Positions 47,137 to 57,068 of a stretch of DNA of 64,000 bases are shown one piece after another. Within the stretch, counting starts at the first letter, position 1; every line of letters begins with the position of its first letter. Source of the DNA: Nakamurella leprariae. Its GTDB lineage: Bacteria; Actinomycetota; Actinomycetes; Mycobacteriales; Nakamurellaceae. The notes beneath the pieces are model-generated. The model saw nothing but the letters and a program-made list of their open reading frames with translations, was not told the DNA's origin and did no database searches. The stretch spans positions 1 through 64,000 of the forward strand of contig NZ_JAERWK010000029.1 in assembly GCF_016918035.1 (NCBI RefSeq). Direction: 5' to 3'. The translations under genes and the position numbers were made by a program.

Positions 47137-47421
47137 ATGCCCACCTACGCCGTCCAGTACGCCTACCGCGACGTCCCCGAGCAGCTCGACGAGCATCGGC
47201 CGGTGCACCGTGACTGGCTGCGCGGCCTGGCCGCCGACGGCGCCGTGGTGACGTGCGGCCCGTGGGTCGGTGAGCCGGCCGGCGCGCTGCTGATCTTCCG
47301 CGGGGAGTCCGCCGCAGCGGTCGAGACGCTGCTCGACCAGGATCCGTTCTGGACCGTCGGCGTCATCGCCGAACGGTCGGTGCGGGAGTGGAACCCGGTG
47401 ATCGGTCAGCTCGCGGACTGA
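47137..47421 (+). CDS. YciI-family protein
   Basis: A 94-aa ferredoxin-like-fold protein with the YciI pattern: YAVQYAYRD at the start, RPVHRDWLRGLAADG with the conserved His, GALLIFRGESAA, and DPFWTVGVIAE near the end. Family members are small dehydratase/dehalogenase-like or binding proteins; the activity here is unknown. An AGGAG element precedes the ATG. Its 3' end overlaps the end of the converging membrane-protein gene by 16 bp. Confidence 0.85.
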   Translation: MPTYAVQYAYRDVPEQLDEHRPVHRDWLRGLAADGAVVTCGPWVGEPAGALLIFRGESAAAVETLLDQDPFWTVGVIAERSVREWNPVIGQLAD

Positions 47422-48398
47422 CCATCCGGTCGCCCGGGCGATGACGGCACCTTCGTGGAACCGGGCGCCGCCATGTCGCCGACGGTGTCGCCGATCTCGG
47501 GTCCGGTGTGCGCTCCCGTCCGGTGCACCAGGACGGGCAGGCTGGGCGCTCCGGCGACGAAGTCACGGACCCGGTTCCAGCGGGCTTCGTAGGCAGGGCC
47601 GAAGCGCCGTTCGGCCCGACGGCGGGCCTTGAGCCGTCGCCGGTACCAGCGATGGGCCCACCACGACGACGGCTTGGCCAGGCGCACTGCGCCCACGATC
47701 GCGATGGGGAACAGGGCGATCCCGACCAGGCCGGTGCTGATCTTGCCCTTGAGCAGGCAGACGATGGCCAGCAGCAGCACCACCGTGATGCCGATCGGCA
47801 GTCCCCAGTGGGGCCCGACCTCGGGGAACACGTCGACGCCGCCGATCAGGACGCCGGTCACGGCCAGCACGATGAAGATCGCGTCCACCGACTTGCGGCC
47901 CTCGGGCGTCCAGTAGACGTCCTCCAGGTGCAACCACAGGGCGAACTCGTCGAAGGCCAGGCTGACCCCGACCCCGAAGATCACCGCCACCGCGTTGAGC
48001 CACCCGCCGGTCGGGGTCGCCGCGATCAGCATCACCCCGGCGAAGAGCATGAGCAGGATGCCGAACACCTGGTGGTGCACGTGCACTCCGCCGAAGCTGA
48101 TGTTGCGCAGCAGGCCCTTCCCGCCGTCCGCAGCCGGTGGCGGCGCCGCTCCGGTGCCGGGACCGCGATCGGCGGCGGCCTCATCGACCGGCATCGGCCG
48201 GTTGCTGCGGGCCCGGATCCGCCGGGTCACCAGCCGGGTCGCCACGAACGTCACCAGCAGGCCGATGAACAGCCAGAGCACCGGGTCCAAGATGTCGATG
48301 ACGATGGGGTCGTCCGCGGTGGGGTCGGAGCCGTCCGGCGCGGCGAGCAGCGCCGACGGACCCGACCAGTCGACGCTCCTCCACAGTTCGGCTCGCAC
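47406..48398 (-). CDS. Conserved actinobacterial integral membrane protein
   Basis: In 330 aa about six hydrophobic helices are visible, beginning with DPVLWLFIGLLVTFVATRLV. Between helices lie the conserved-looking HVHHQVFGI and DEFALWLHLEDVYW, whose His/Asp/Glu residues could bind metal. The C-terminus is a basic and then disordered cytoplasmic tail. I recognise no named family. The GTG at 48398 has a GGGGGG element 7 nt upstream; the frame is open to 48467. Confidence 0.8.
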   Translation of the reverse strand: MRAELWRSVDWSGPSALLAAPDGSDPTADDPIVIDILDPVLWLFIGLLVTFVATRLVTRRIRARSNRPMPVDEAAADRGPGTGAAPPPAADGGKGLLRNISFGGVHVHHQVFGILLMLFAGVMLIAATPTGGWLNAVAVIFGVGVSLAFDEFALWLHLEDVYWTPEGRKSVDAIFIVLAVTGVLIGGVDVFPEVGPHWGLPIGITVVLLLAIVCLLKGKISTGLVGIALFPIAIVGAVRLAKPSSWWAHRWYRRRLKARRRAERRFGPAYEARWNRVRDFVAGAPSLPVLVHRTGAHTGPEIGDTVGDMAAPGSTKVPSSPGRPDGQSAS

Positions 48399-48722
48399 GC
48401 CCTGACCCCCCAGTCGTCCCGGTCCGACCGTCGGGGCCCACCCTCGTCGGGGTGCCTCGTCGCACACGGATGCCGACGATCCTGCCAGGATCGTCGGCGT
48501 CCGGATGGATCATCCGGCGGTCGGGCGCGCCGCCACATCCGGGTGATCAGTTCGAGGTGCGGTGAGCTCACCGCACTCGGGGACGGACTGGAACACCGAC
48601 GGTCCGGCAGTGGACCGGGTCGGGCACCACGAGGTCGGAGCACGATCGGCGGCGTTGCGTCCATCGATCTCGGAGCGAGTTGCCGGAGCCCCGTCGGCAC
48701 CGGGATCGGGCAGGATCGGCAG
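48399..48722. other. Divergent gap with a long palindrome
   Basis: No gene is seen in these 324 bp. A perfect 12-bp inverted repeat with a 3-nt loop (GCCGACGATCCT at 48472-48483, AGGATCGTCGGC at 48487-48498) lies about 75 bp upstream of the membrane-protein start. It could be an operator or a transcript hairpin. Confidence 0.55.
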
Positions 48723-48920
48723 GTGTCCACCGATCAGCAGTCACCCGCACCCCGCCAGGATCCGTCCGACCGGGCCACCGCACCGGACCAGGTCATCGCC
48801 CCCGAGGACGAGCTCGGCCCCGAGCGCCCCGGCCCGCAGGAACACGGCGGCCAGGGCGGGATGGCCACCCGCGAGCAGGAGCTGGCACCCCCGATGATCC
48901 CGCCTGAGCCGGGCTCGTAG
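48723..48920 (+). CDS. Small hydrophilic hypothetical protein
   Basis: A 65-aa Pro/Glu/Gln-rich, probably disordered peptide from a GTG at 48723. It contains VIAPEDELGPERPGPQEHGG and no cysteine or membrane segment. The third codon positions are GC-rich as in real genes, but the ribosome-binding site is weak and there is no family assignment. It stops 5 bp before the converging smc stop. Confidence 0.4.
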   Translation: MSTDQQSPAPRQDPSDRATAPDQVIAPEDELGPERPGPQEHGGQGGMATREQELAPPMIPPEPGS

Positions 48921-48925
48921 CCTCG

Positions 48926-51900
48926 TCAGACCGGGGTCGTGGCGGCGTCGCCCGACCGGATCCGCTGGCTGATCACCGTGGTGATGCCGTCGCCGCGCAT
49001 GGAGACGCCGTAGAGGGCGTCGGCCACCTCCATGGTGAACTTCTGGTGCGTGATGATGATCAGCTGGGACGACTCGCGCAGCTGCGTGAGCAGACCGACC
49101 AGGCGGGTCAGGTTGACCTCGTCGAGTGCGGCCTCCACCTCGTCCATGATGTAGAACGGACTGGGCCGGGCCCGGAAGATGGCCACCAGCATGGCCACCG
49201 CGGTCAACGATCGCTCACCGCCGGAGAGCAGCGACAGCCGCTTCACCTTCTTGCCCGGCGGGCGCGCGTGCACCTCGATGCCGGTGGTGAGCATGTCCGA
49301 GGGATCGGTCAGCACCAGCTCGCCGTCCCCGCCGGGGAACAGCGTGCTGAACACCGTGCCGAACTCCCGGGCCACGTCGTGGTACGCAGCCGTGAAGACC
49401 TCGAGGATCTTCTCGTCGACCTCTTTGATCACGCCGAGCAGGTCCTTGCGGGTGGCCTTGAGGTCCTCCAACTGCGTGGACAGGAACGCGTGGCGCTCCT
49501 CCAGCGCAGCGAACTCCTCCAGCGCGAGCGGGTTGACCTTGCCGAGCGTGGCCAGGTCACGCTCCGCTCGCCGCGCCCGCCGCTCCTGGGTGGCCCGGTC
49601 GTAGGGCATGGCGGGCGGCTCGGAGACCGACTCACCGCGGTCGCGTGCCGCGTGGTACTCCGCCAACTCCGCTGCGGTCGGCGGGACCGGCACCTGCGGA
49701 CCGAATGATCCGATGAGATCCTCGGCGCTCATCGCGAACTCGGCCAGCGCGCGCTCCGCCAGCTGTTCAGCGCGCAACGCCTGCTGAGCCCGCAGCACCT
49801 CGTCCCGGTGCACGGTGTCGGTCAACCGATCCAGCTCGCCCTGCAGCCGGGTCAGCTCGGCCCGGATCCGTTCGACGTGCTGCTGGGCCTGCTCCCGCCG
49901 TTCCGCGGTGACCTGCCGCGCCTCGTCGGCCTCCGCGGCCGACCGCAGCAGCCGCTCGGTCACCTGCTCGGCCGATGCCGCGACCTGCTGGGCGACCCGC
50001 GCCGCCGCTCCCCGCCGCCGGGCCACCGCCTCCGCCCTGGCCCGCGCGGCCAGCTCGGCGCGGGCCGACCGGCGCAGGTTCTCGGCGGTGCCGGACGACG
50101 CGCGGACCCGCTCCTCGTCCGTGCGCACGGCCAGCCGGGCGTCCATCTCCCGTTGCCGGGCCACCGCCAGCACCGCGGCGGCCTCGTCCCGCTCGGTGGC
50201 GTCGACGTCCTCGGGCACCTCGTCGGCCTCGACGACGAACATCCGCTCCTGCAGCTCGGCGAACTCGAACTCGCGGGCCTCCTGCTGCTCGGCCAGCGCC
50301 TGCTGCTGGTGCTCGAACCGCTGCGCCTCGGCGGCCGCGGACCGCGCGGCGGCGCCCAGCCGGCCGAGCTGCTCCCCCACCGCGGACAGCTGGGCGTCCG
50401 AGGCGTGCAGCGCGGCCAGCGTCTCGGACGCGATCCGCTCCCGCTCGGTCAGCTCCTCGCGCGCACCCTGCTCGGCGGCCTGCAGGTCGGCGAATTCGGC
50501 CGTCGCCGCGGCCAGGGCGGTCTCGGCCTCGTCGAGCGCGGCCTGGATCTCCAGCGTGGACTGCTTGCCGGCCGCGCCGCCGCTGGCCCAGTGCGGGCCG
50601 ACCAGGTCGCCACCCCGGGTCACCGCCCGCAGCCCGGTGCCCGCAGCCACCGCGACGGCCCGCTCCAGGTCGTCCGCCACGACCACCTCGGCGAGCAGCG
50701 CCCGGACGGCCGGTCGCAGCGCCGCCGGCGCGGTGACCAGCTCGACCGCCCACCGGGTCCCCTCCGGCGCGGGCCCGTGACCGCCGGGATCCGACGCGGC
50801 GCCGTCCGCCGCCTGTCCGATCACCAGCGCGGCCCGGCCCGCGTCCTGTTCCTGCAGCCAGGTCAGCGCCTGGTGGGCATCGGGCAGCGAAGCCGACGCC
50901 ACCGCGTCGGCCGTGGCGCCGAGGGCCGCGGCGATCGCGCGTTCGGCGCCGGGCACCACGTCGAGCAGGGTGGACAGCGAGCCGAGCAGCCCGGGCAGGT
51001 CGTCACTGGCGGCGAGGAGGGCGCCGGCACCGTCCTTGCGGTCGAGCCCGAGGGACAACGCGTCGACGCGGGCCCGCAGCCCGGTCTGCCGGGTCCGGGT
51101 CTCACGCTGCTGCTCGGTGACCTGCTGCACCCGCTGCCGGCCCGCCTCGACCGCCGCCACGGCGGTCTCGTGGGCCTCGTCGAGATCGAGTTCGCTGGAG
51201 TCGAGGTCGCCGACGGACTCCTGCAGCCGGTCGAACTCCTGCTGGGCGGCGGTGGCGCGCGCCTCGGCGTCGGTCCGCGCTGCAGCCAGCCGGGTCAGCT
51301 CGTCGGCACCGGCGGCCAGTCTGGATCGGGCGGCGTTGACCTGACCGGCCAACCGGGCCAGACCCTCCCGGCGGTCCGCCACGGCACGACCGGCGGCCAG
51401 GAACGCACTCTCGGCCCGGGCCAACGTGGCTTCGGCGTCGGTGCGGGCGGCAACGGCGTCCGCCAGCGCGGACCGGGTGGCCTCCAACGCCGCCTCGCGG
51501 ATCTCCTGCTCGGCCTCGGCCCGGTCCGCCGCGGCCTCCAGCTCAGCCGGATCACGCCCGGGAGCCGCAGGCGCCTCGGCCAGCGTGGCCAGACTGCGAG
51601 CCCGCTCCCGGGCCAGGGAGCTGGTGCCGCGGAACCGCTCGAGCAGGGCGGACAGCTCGAACCAGGTCTCCTGCGCCCGCTGTTGCGCCGGCACGGCGGC
51701 TTGCAGGGCGGACGCAGCGGCCCGGTCCTGCGCCTGGGCGTCCGTCACCCGGGCCTGCAGGTCGGCCCGCAGCTCGAGCGCCTGCTGCTCGGCCCGCGCC
51801 TCCTGCTCGAGTTGTTCGGACAGCGTGGCGATCTCGTCGGCCAGCAGCCGGGCCTTGGAGTCCCGGAGGTCGGCCTGCACGCCGGCGGCCCGCCGCGCGA

Positions 51901-52531
51901 CCTCGGCCTGCCGGCCCAGCGGCTTGAGCTGGCGGCGCAGCTCGGCCGTCAGGTCGGTGAGCCGATCCAGGTTGGCCTGCATGGCCCCGAGCTTGCGGTC
52001 GGCCCGCTCCCGGCGCTTGCGGTGCTTGAGCACCCCGGCGGCCTCCTCGATGAAGGCGCGACGATCCTCGGGGCGGGCGGACAGGACGGCGTCCAGTTGG
52101 CCCTGGCCCACGATGACGTGCATCTCGCGGCCGATGCCCGAGTCGGACAGCAGTTCCTGGATGTCCAGCAGCCGGCAGGACCTGCCGTTGATCTCGTACT
52201 CGCCGGCGCCGTCGCGGAACATCCGGCGGGTGATCGAGACCTCGGAGTACTCGATCGGCAGGGCGCCGTCGGCGTTGTCGATGGTCAGGGTGACCTCGGC
52301 CCGGCCCAGCGGCGCGCGGTCGGCGGTCCCGGCGAAGATGACGTCGTCCATCTTGCCGCCGCGCAGCGCCTTGGCGCCCTGCTCACCCAGCACCCAGGCG
52401 ATCGCGTCGACCACGTTCGACTTGCCGGAGCCGTTCGGCCCGACCACCGCGGTGATGCCGGGCTCGAAGACCAGGGTCGTCGCCGACGCGAAGGACTTGA
52501 AGCCTCGCAGGGTCAGCGACTTCAGGTGCAC
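48926..52531 (-). CDS. smc: Chromosome segregation ATPase SMC
   Basis: Organises and helps separate chromosomes as a dimer with ScpA/ScpB, whose genes are not in this window. Of 1201 aa, the head has GPNGSGKSNVVDAIAW (Walker A). Long coiled coils flank a hinge at about 500-680. The second head half has LLSGGERSLTAVAML (signature) and PFYIMDEVEAALDEVN (Walker B). I chose the GTG at 52531, directly at the conserved HLKSLTLRGFKSFA start. It is the last gene of the rnc-mutM-acyP-smc series, 145 bp after acyP. Confidence 0.97.
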   Translation of the reverse strand: MHLKSLTLRGFKSFASATTLVFEPGITAVVGPNGSGKSNVVDAIAWVLGEQGAKALRGGKMDDVIFAGTADRAPLGRAEVTLTIDNADGALPIEYSEVSITRRMFRDGAGEYEINGRSCRLLDIQELLSDSGIGREMHVIVGQGQLDAVLSARPEDRRAFIEEAAGVLKHRKRRERADRKLGAMQANLDRLTDLTAELRRQLKPLGRQAEVARRAAGVQADLRDSKARLLADEIATLSEQLEQEARAEQQALELRADLQARVTDAQAQDRAAASALQAAVPAQQRAQETWFELSALLERFRGTSSLARERARSLATLAEAPAAPGRDPAELEAAADRAEAEQEIREAALEATRSALADAVAARTDAEATLARAESAFLAAGRAVADRREGLARLAGQVNAARSRLAAGADELTRLAAARTDAEARATAAQQEFDRLQESVGDLDSSELDLDEAHETAVAAVEAGRQRVQQVTEQQRETRTRQTGLRARVDALSLGLDRKDGAGALLAASDDLPGLLGSLSTLLDVVPGAERAIAAALGATADAVASASLPDAHQALTWLQEQDAGRAALVIGQAADGAASDPGGHGPAPEGTRWAVELVTAPAALRPAVRALLAEVVVADDLERAVAVAAGTGLRAVTRGGDLVGPHWASGGAAGKQSTLEIQAALDEAETALAAATAEFADLQAAEQGAREELTERERIASETLAALHASDAQLSAVGEQLGRLGAAARSAAAEAQRFEHQQQALAEQQEAREFEFAELQERMFVVEADEVPEDVDATERDEAAAVLAVARQREMDARLAVRTDEERVRASSGTAENLRRSARAELAARARAEAVARRRGAAARVAQQVAASAEQVTERLLRSAAEADEARQVTAERREQAQQHVERIRAELTRLQGELDRLTDTVHRDEVLRAQQALRAEQLAERALAEFAMSAEDLIGSFGPQVPVPPTAAELAEYHAARDRGESVSEPPAMPYDRATQERRARRAERDLATLGKVNPLALEEFAALEERHAFLSTQLEDLKATRKDLLGVIKEVDEKILEVFTAAYHDVAREFGTVFSTLFPGGDGELVLTDPSDMLTTGIEVHARPPGKKVKRLSLLSGGERSLTAVAMLVAIFRARPSPFYIMDEVEAALDEVNLTRLVGLLTQLRESSQLIIITHQKFTMEVADALYGVSMRGDGITTVISQRIRSGDAATTPV

Positions 52532-52676
52532 GCGGGAAGGATCCTTCGATGTCGGGCGGACGTGGTCGGCGGGACCGGAACTGGCGCGGAATCTACCCGC
52601 GCGGACGGGTGCGCAGGGTCGGGCACGCCGGGACGCCTCACCAGCGTCGGGGACATCAGCGCAGGTGGTGGCGCTG

Positions 52677-52979
52677 TCAGCGCTCCCTGAACCCGTCGGG
52701 GACGCCACGCGGTACGTCCCAGCGGTGCACCACGGTGTCGACCGTGCCGGGCGTCCCCCGGCCGTTCAGCGCGTCGAGCAGCCGCTGGCACGACGCACGC
52801 GGGCCCTCGGCGACCACCTCCACCCGGCCGTCGGCCAGATTGCCGGCCGAGCCGGCCAGTCCCAGCTCGAGCGCGCGCGCCCGGGTCCACCAGCGGAAGC
52901 CCACGCCCTGCACCCGGCCGTGCACCCAGGCGGTCAGCCGGGCGGGCTCGTCCGGCCGGTCGCGCTGCGGCTCGGTCAT
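52677..52979 (-). CDS. acyP: Acylphosphatase
   Basis: Hydrolyses acyl phosphates. The 100-aa protein shows the signature [11 protein letters not shown] with the catalytic Arg (Arg29), and Asn47 in [17 protein letters not shown]. The ATG overlaps the mutM stop (ATGA), so it is translationally coupled. Gene order rnc-mutM-acyP-smc is usual in actinobacteria. Confidence 0.95.
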   Translation of the reverse strand: MTEPQRDRPDEPARLTAWVHGRVQGVGFRWWTRARALELGLAGSAGNLADGRVEVVAEGPRASCQRLLDALNGRGTPGTVDTVVHRWDVPRGVPDGFRER

Positions 52980-53857
52980 CGGCTGCTCCCGCGGGGCGCC
53001 CGTTGACAGGTCGGGCAGAAGAACGACGAACGGTTCATGAACGCGTCCCGGCGGATCGGGGTGCCACACCGCCGGCACGGGCGACCCTCCTGACCGTAGG
53101 CATCCAGCGACCGGTCGAAGTACCCGGACTCGCCGTTCACGTTCACGTACAGCGCGTCGAAGCTGGTACCGCCCTGGTCGAGGGCAGCACGCATGACTGC
53201 GGCCGCCTCGTCGAGCACGGTGAGCACCTCGGTCCGCCGCAGCCGGTCGGTGGGTCGGGCGTAGTGCAGCCGCGCCCGCCACAGCGACTCGTCGGCGTAG
53301 ATGTTGCCGATGCCCGACACGACCTGCTGGTCGAGCAACGCCCGTTTGAGTTCGGTGTGCTTGCCGCGCACCACCCGGGCGACGGCGTCCGGGTCGAACG
53401 CCGCTTCGAGGGGGTCAGCGGCGATGTGCGCGATCGCGGCGGGCAGCTCGGCCCCGCCGGGCGCGAAGGCCAGCCCGCCGAAGGTGCGCTGGTCCAGGAA
53501 GTCGACCACGGGTCCGTCGTCGTCGAACTCGAACCGGATGCGCAGGTGCGGGTGCAGCACGGGCGCGTCGCCGCCGGTGGCCGACACCGGCTCTCCGGTG
53601 CCGATCCGGAACTGGCCGCTCATGCCGAGGTGGCACAGGATCGCGTCGCCATCGTCCAGGGCCCACCACAGGTACTTGCCGCGGCGCCGGACCCCGGTGA
53701 CGGTGTGGCCGCGGGTCACCGCGGTGAACTCGGCCGGGCCGCCGGCATGCCGGCGGACGGCGCGGTCGTGCAGCACTCGGACGGACCGGATCCGCCGGCC
53801 GGTCACGTGGTCGGTCAGGCCGCGCCGCACCACCTCGACCTCGGGCAGCTCCGGCAC
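52976..53857 (-). CDS. mutM: Formamidopyrimidine-DNA glycosylase MutM (Fpg)
   Basis: Removes 8-oxoguanine and formamidopyrimidines from DNA and cleaves the abasic site. The 293-aa protein begins with the catalytic [13 protein letters not shown] (Pro2, Glu3), has GRRGKYL-like RRRGKYLWW with the conserved Lys, [14 protein letters not shown] (helix-hairpin) and a C-terminal zinc finger CRRCG ... CPTCQ. It starts with GTG 3 bp after the rnc stop and overlaps acyP. Confidence 0.96.
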   Translation of the reverse strand: MPELPEVEVVRRGLTDHVTGRRIRSVRVLHDRAVRRHAGGPAEFTAVTRGHTVTGVRRRGKYLWWALDDGDAILCHLGMSGQFRIGTGEPVSATGGDAPVLHPHLRIRFEFDDDGPVVDFLDQRTFGGLAFAPGGAELPAAIAHIAADPLEAAFDPDAVARVVRGKHTELKRALLDQQVVSGIGNIYADESLWRARLHYARPTDRLRRTEVLTVLDEAAAVMRAALDQGGTSFDALYVNVNGESGYFDRSLDAYGQEGRPCRRCGTPIRRDAFMNRSSFFCPTCQRAPRGSSR

Positions 53858-53860
53858 GGG

Positions 53861-54646
53861 TCAGGCCGGCGGAACTGGTCGAGCGGCAGCGGTCGACGGC
53901 TCGTCGACCGCGTCGACGGCCGCATCGGCGACGGCGGCCACCTGTTCGGCGGTCAGCGTCTGGTAGCCCGCCGCGGCGGCCTGCTGCTCGGCTTCCTTCT
54001 TGGTCCGCCCGGTGCCGGAACCGGCGACGTCCCCGGCCAGCAGCACCTGGGCAGTGAACTCCTTGGCGTGGTCGGGACCCGTCTCGGTCACCCGGTACTC
54101 GGGCGGCCCGAGGGTGCGGGCGGCGGCCAGCTCCTGCAGGGAGGTCTTCCAGTCCAGGCCGGCGCCGAGCCGGGGCGCCGCCGCGAGCAGCGGGCCGAAC
54201 AGCCGGAGCACGACGGCACGCGCGATCTCCAGACCGTGTTGCAGGTACACCGCACCGAGGACGGCCTCCACCGCGTCGGCCACGATGGACGCCTTGTCGC
54301 GGCCGCCGGTGAGCTCCTCGCCCCGTCCCAGCCGCAGGTGCGTGCCGAGGCCGATCCCGCGACCGACGCCAGCCAGCGCGTGCATGTTCACCACCGACGC
54401 CCGCAGCTTCGCCAGTTGTCCCTCGGGCAGATCCGGATGCGCGTGGTAGAGCGCGTCCGTCACCACGATGCCGAGCACGGCGTCGCCCAGGAACTCCAAC
54501 CGTTCGTTGGTGGGCAGGCCGCCGTGCTCGTAGGCGTAGGACCGGTGCGTGGTCGCCAGGACGACCAGGTCGTCCTCCAGGTCGACCCCGAGGTGACGGG
54601 TCAGTTCCGCCGGCTCGGGGCGCTCGGCGGCTGCCGCTGCACCCAT
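53861..54646 (-). CDS. rnc: Ribonuclease III
   Basis: Cuts double-stranded RNA, including the 30S rRNA precursor. In 261 aa the signature [13 protein letters not shown] (about 47-59) and the second acidic site [12 protein letters not shown] mark the catalytic domain, followed by a dsRNA-binding domain with [16 protein letters not shown]. An Ala-rich tail ends the protein. I chose the ATG at 54646, 8 nt after rpmF. Confidence 0.96.
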   Translation of the reverse strand: MGAAAAAERPEPAELTRHLGVDLEDDLVVLATTHRSYAYEHGGLPTNERLEFLGDAVLGIVVTDALYHAHPDLPEGQLAKLRASVVNMHALAGVGRGIGLGTHLRLGRGEELTGGRDKASIVADAVEAVLGAVYLQHGLEIARAVVLRLFGPLLAAAPRLGAGLDWKTSLQELAAARTLGPPEYRVTETGPDHAKEFTAQVLLAGDVAGSGTGRTKKEAEQQAAAAGYQTLTAEQVAAVADAAVDAVDEPSTAAARPVPPA

Positions 54647-54654
54647 GAGGTCGG

Positions 54655-54834
54655 TCAGACCCCGACGACCTGCCGGCCGCGGTACTGACCGCACTCCTGG
54701 CAGACCTCGTGCGGAGCCTTCATCGCGCCGCAGGCTCCGTTGGGGCAGGCGACCAGCGTCGGGACGCTGGCCTTCCACTGGGAGCGACGCGCACGGGTGT
54801 TGCTGCGCGACATCTTCCGCTTCGGAACGGCCAC
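54655..54834 (-). CDS. rpmF: Ribosomal protein L32
   Basis: A 59-aa large-subunit protein with the usual start [20 protein letters not shown] (GTG start) and four cysteines (30, 35, 45, 48) for a zinc site, so this is the zinc-binding form. The first pair is spaced CX4C rather than CX2C, which is unusual. AAGGAG lies 8 nt upstream. It sits between the yceD-like gene and rnc as in most bacteria. Confidence 0.96.
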   Translation of the reverse strand: MAVPKRKMSRSNTRARRSQWKASVPTLVACPNGACGAMKAPHEVCQECGQYRGRQVVGV

Positions 54835-54929
54835 GGTGGTATCTCCTTCATCGAACGTGCTGCAGCCCGGTGCGGGCTCGTCATCGGGTGGGGCCGGACC
54901 GTGTCGGCCGGACGGGCGCGGATGCGCAG

Positions 54930-55538
54930 TCAGGCCGGGTCGGCGCGGTGTCCCGGATCGGCACCGGGGTCACCTTCGGGATCAGGTCCGTCCGCCGCAC
55001 CGAAGCGCGACCGCAACGCATCCCAGCGCGGATCCAGTATCTCATGAGAATGGTTCGCATCGAGATCGGCCAGCGGCTCGCCGCACTCGCTGCACAGGCC
55101 CGGGCAGTCCGGGCGGCACAGCGGCGCCAGCGGCAGGGCCAGGACCATCTCGTCCCGGACGGTCTGCTCGAGGTCGACGAGGTCGTCGACGACCCGGCCG
55201 ATCTCGTCCTCGTCGGTGGTCTCGGCCGTCGTCGAACCCGGGTAGGCGAACAGCTCCCGGATGGTCGCGGTGACCGGGACGGTCAGCTCGCCGAGACATC
55301 GGGCGCACTCACCCACCGCCTCGGCGCGGGCGATCCCCGAGACCAGCACACCCTCGGCCACGGACTCCAGGCGGAGGTCCAGCTCGACGTCCGCCCCCGG
55401 CGGCACGGCCAGCACGTCCAGGCCGATCGGCTCCAGCACCGGCACCTGCACCTGGACCGGGCGCATCGATCCGGGTCGCCGGCCGAGGGTGCGCGTGTCC
55501 AGCACCCAGGGCGAGGCGTGATCGGGGCGTGTCGTCAT
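54930..55538 (-). CDS. YceD/DUF177 family protein
   Basis: In 202 aa the conserved core is [20 protein letters not shown] and later [20 protein letters not shown], with four to six cysteines that may bind zinc. The family is linked to 23S rRNA/ribosome synthesis and is nearly always next to rpmF, as here. The ATG at 55538 has only a weak AGGAT element. Confidence 0.93.
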   Translation of the reverse strand: MTTRPDHASPWVLDTRTLGRRPGSMRPVQVQVPVLEPIGLDVLAVPPGADVELDLRLESVAEGVLVSGIARAEAVGECARCLGELTVPVTATIRELFAYPGSTTAETTDEDEIGRVVDDLVDLEQTVRDEMVLALPLAPLCRPDCPGLCSECGEPLADLDANHSHEILDPRWDALRSRFGAADGPDPEGDPGADPGHRADPA

Positions 55539-55676
55539 GATCCTGTTCCATGCGGTTCGGTGCTGCGGTTCGGTGCCGGCGCGGCCGCAGCGCGGCGAGC
55601 CAGGGCAACCGTTCCAGAGTACGCGATCAGGACGTGCGGAGCCAAGCGACGACGTCGGACCGACCGCGGCTCCGGG

Positions 55677-56444
55677 TCAGTTGCGGTGGTCGAGCACCGG
55701 GCCGCCGGACCGCAACGAGGTGCGGCCCCGACCGACCTCCCGCAGCGAGCGGGTGAGGGTGTCCTCGAGAGCCCCGAGCGTCTCGTCGACGTACCGCTCG
55801 GACTCGGTCCGGATCCGGTCGGCCTCGGCGTGGGCCCCGTCGATCACCCGGGCGGACTCGCGGTGCGCGGCCTGCATGACCTCGGTCTGGGACACCAGCC
55901 GGGCCTGCTCGGCCTCGCCGTCCGCGACGGCCGACTCGTAATTGCTGCGCCCGGCCGCGGCCAACCGATCGGCCTCCGACCGGGCCCGGCTGAGCAGGCC
56001 GTCGTGCTGATCCTGGGCGGACTGCACCGTCCGCTCGGCGTCGGCACGAGCCCGGGTGACCGTCGACTCGGCGTCCCGGGTGGCGTCCTCGACCGTCCGC
56101 TGCGCCTCGCTCCGTGCGGCGGCCACCATCGCCTCGGCCTCCGACCGGGCTGCGGCCAGCATCGCGTCGGCCTCGGCGCGGGCACTGCCGACCAGCCGCT
56201 CAGCCTCGGCCTGCGCCGCGGACACGGTGCTCTGCGCGGTGGCCCGGGCGTCGCCGATCATCTGGTCGCGGTGGTCGAGCACGTCCTGCGCGTCGTCGAC
56301 CTCGCCCGGCAGCGCCTCGCGGACGTCGTCCAGCAGCTCCAGCACATCACCGCGGGGCACGACGCACGACCCGGTCATCGGGAGCCCGCGGGCCTCCTCG
56401 ACGATGGTCACCAGTTCGTCCAGTGCCTCGAACACCCGATACAC
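55677..56444 (-). CDS. SepIVA-like DivIVA-type coiled-coil protein
   Basis: The 255-aa protein has a short structured start (YRVFEALDELVTIVEEARGL, with VLELLDDVREALP) and then a long coiled coil built of AEAERLVGSARAEADAM-type repeats. Its place upstream of yceD-rpmF-rnc matches Rv2927c (sepIVA), a septation and envelope protein of mycobacteria. GGAGG lies 8 nt before the GTG. Domain databases often call such coils ATP-synthase-B-like, which I think is misleading. Confidence 0.8.
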   Translation of the reverse strand: MYRVFEALDELVTIVEEARGLPMTGSCVVPRGDVLELLDDVREALPGEVDDAQDVLDHRDQMIGDARATAQSTVSAAQAEAERLVGSARAEADAMLAAARSEAEAMVAAARSEAQRTVEDATRDAESTVTRARADAERTVQSAQDQHDGLLSRARSEADRLAAAGRSNYESAVADGEAEQARLVSQTEVMQAAHRESARVIDGAHAEADRIRTESERYVDETLGALEDTLTRSLREVGRGRTSLRSGGPVLDHRN

Positions 56445-56579
56445 CGACCGACCTCCTCGAGTGGACGCGCCGGCGCGTGGGAGCGCACCGCCTGCGGTGC
56501 AAGTCTGCCGACACCGACGGGTCGTCCCGGCGTCGACACGCCCGGTACCGGCCGCGAAGAACCGGCCGACCGGCCGGGA

Positions 56580-57068
56580 TCAGGCTCCGGAACGGTCGGC
56601 CAGCTTGGCGGTCAGCGCCTCGGACACCGGCTGAGCCAGCAGCTTCGCGACGTCTCCGCCGTACGTGGCGATCTGCTTCACCAGCGACGAGGAGATGAAT
56701 GAGAACTCCGGGCTGGTCGGCAGGAACAGGGTGTCCACCCCGGTCATCCCGTGGTTCATCTGCGCCATCTGCAGCTCGTAGTCGAAGTCCGACACCGCGC
56801 GCAGGCCCTTGACGATCGCGCCGATCTCCCGCTCACGGCAGTAATCCACCAGGAGTCCGCGGAAGGAGTCGACCTCGACGTTCGGCCACTGCTGCGTGGT
56901 CGTGCGGAGCAGCTCCAGCCGCTCCGGGATGGCGAACAGGCCGGCCTTGTCCGGGTTGACCAGCACCGCCACGGTGACCCGGTCGAACAGGCCTGCGGCC
57001 CGGCCGATGACGTCCAGGTGGCCGAGCGTCGGCGGATCGAACGAGCCCGGGCAGACCGCGTGCGTCAT
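56580..57068 (-). CDS. coaD: Phosphopantetheine adenylyltransferase CoaD
   Basis: Makes dephospho-CoA from 4'-phosphopantetheine and ATP. In 162 aa the nucleotidyltransferase motif is GSFDPPTLGHLDVI (with His17), followed by KGLRAVSDFDYE, and EFSFISSSLVKQIA near the end (the ISSS motif). Length is standard. The ATG overlaps the rsmD stop. Confidence 0.97.
   Translation of the reverse strand: MTHAVCPGSFDPPTLGHLDVIGRAAGLFDRVTVAVLVNPDKAGLFAIPERLELLRTTTQQWPNVEVDSFRGLLVDYCREREIGAIVKGLRAVSDFDYELQMAQMNHGMTGVDTLFLPTSPEFSFISSSLVKQIATYGGDVAKLLAQPVSEALTAKLADRSGA

Noticed and set aside
49808-52690. A 960-codon plus-strand frame opposite smc
   Set aside because: Antisense shadow in GC-rich DNA; low-complexity Gly/Arg/Gln-rich product without any motif, while the smc strand has all its family motifs.
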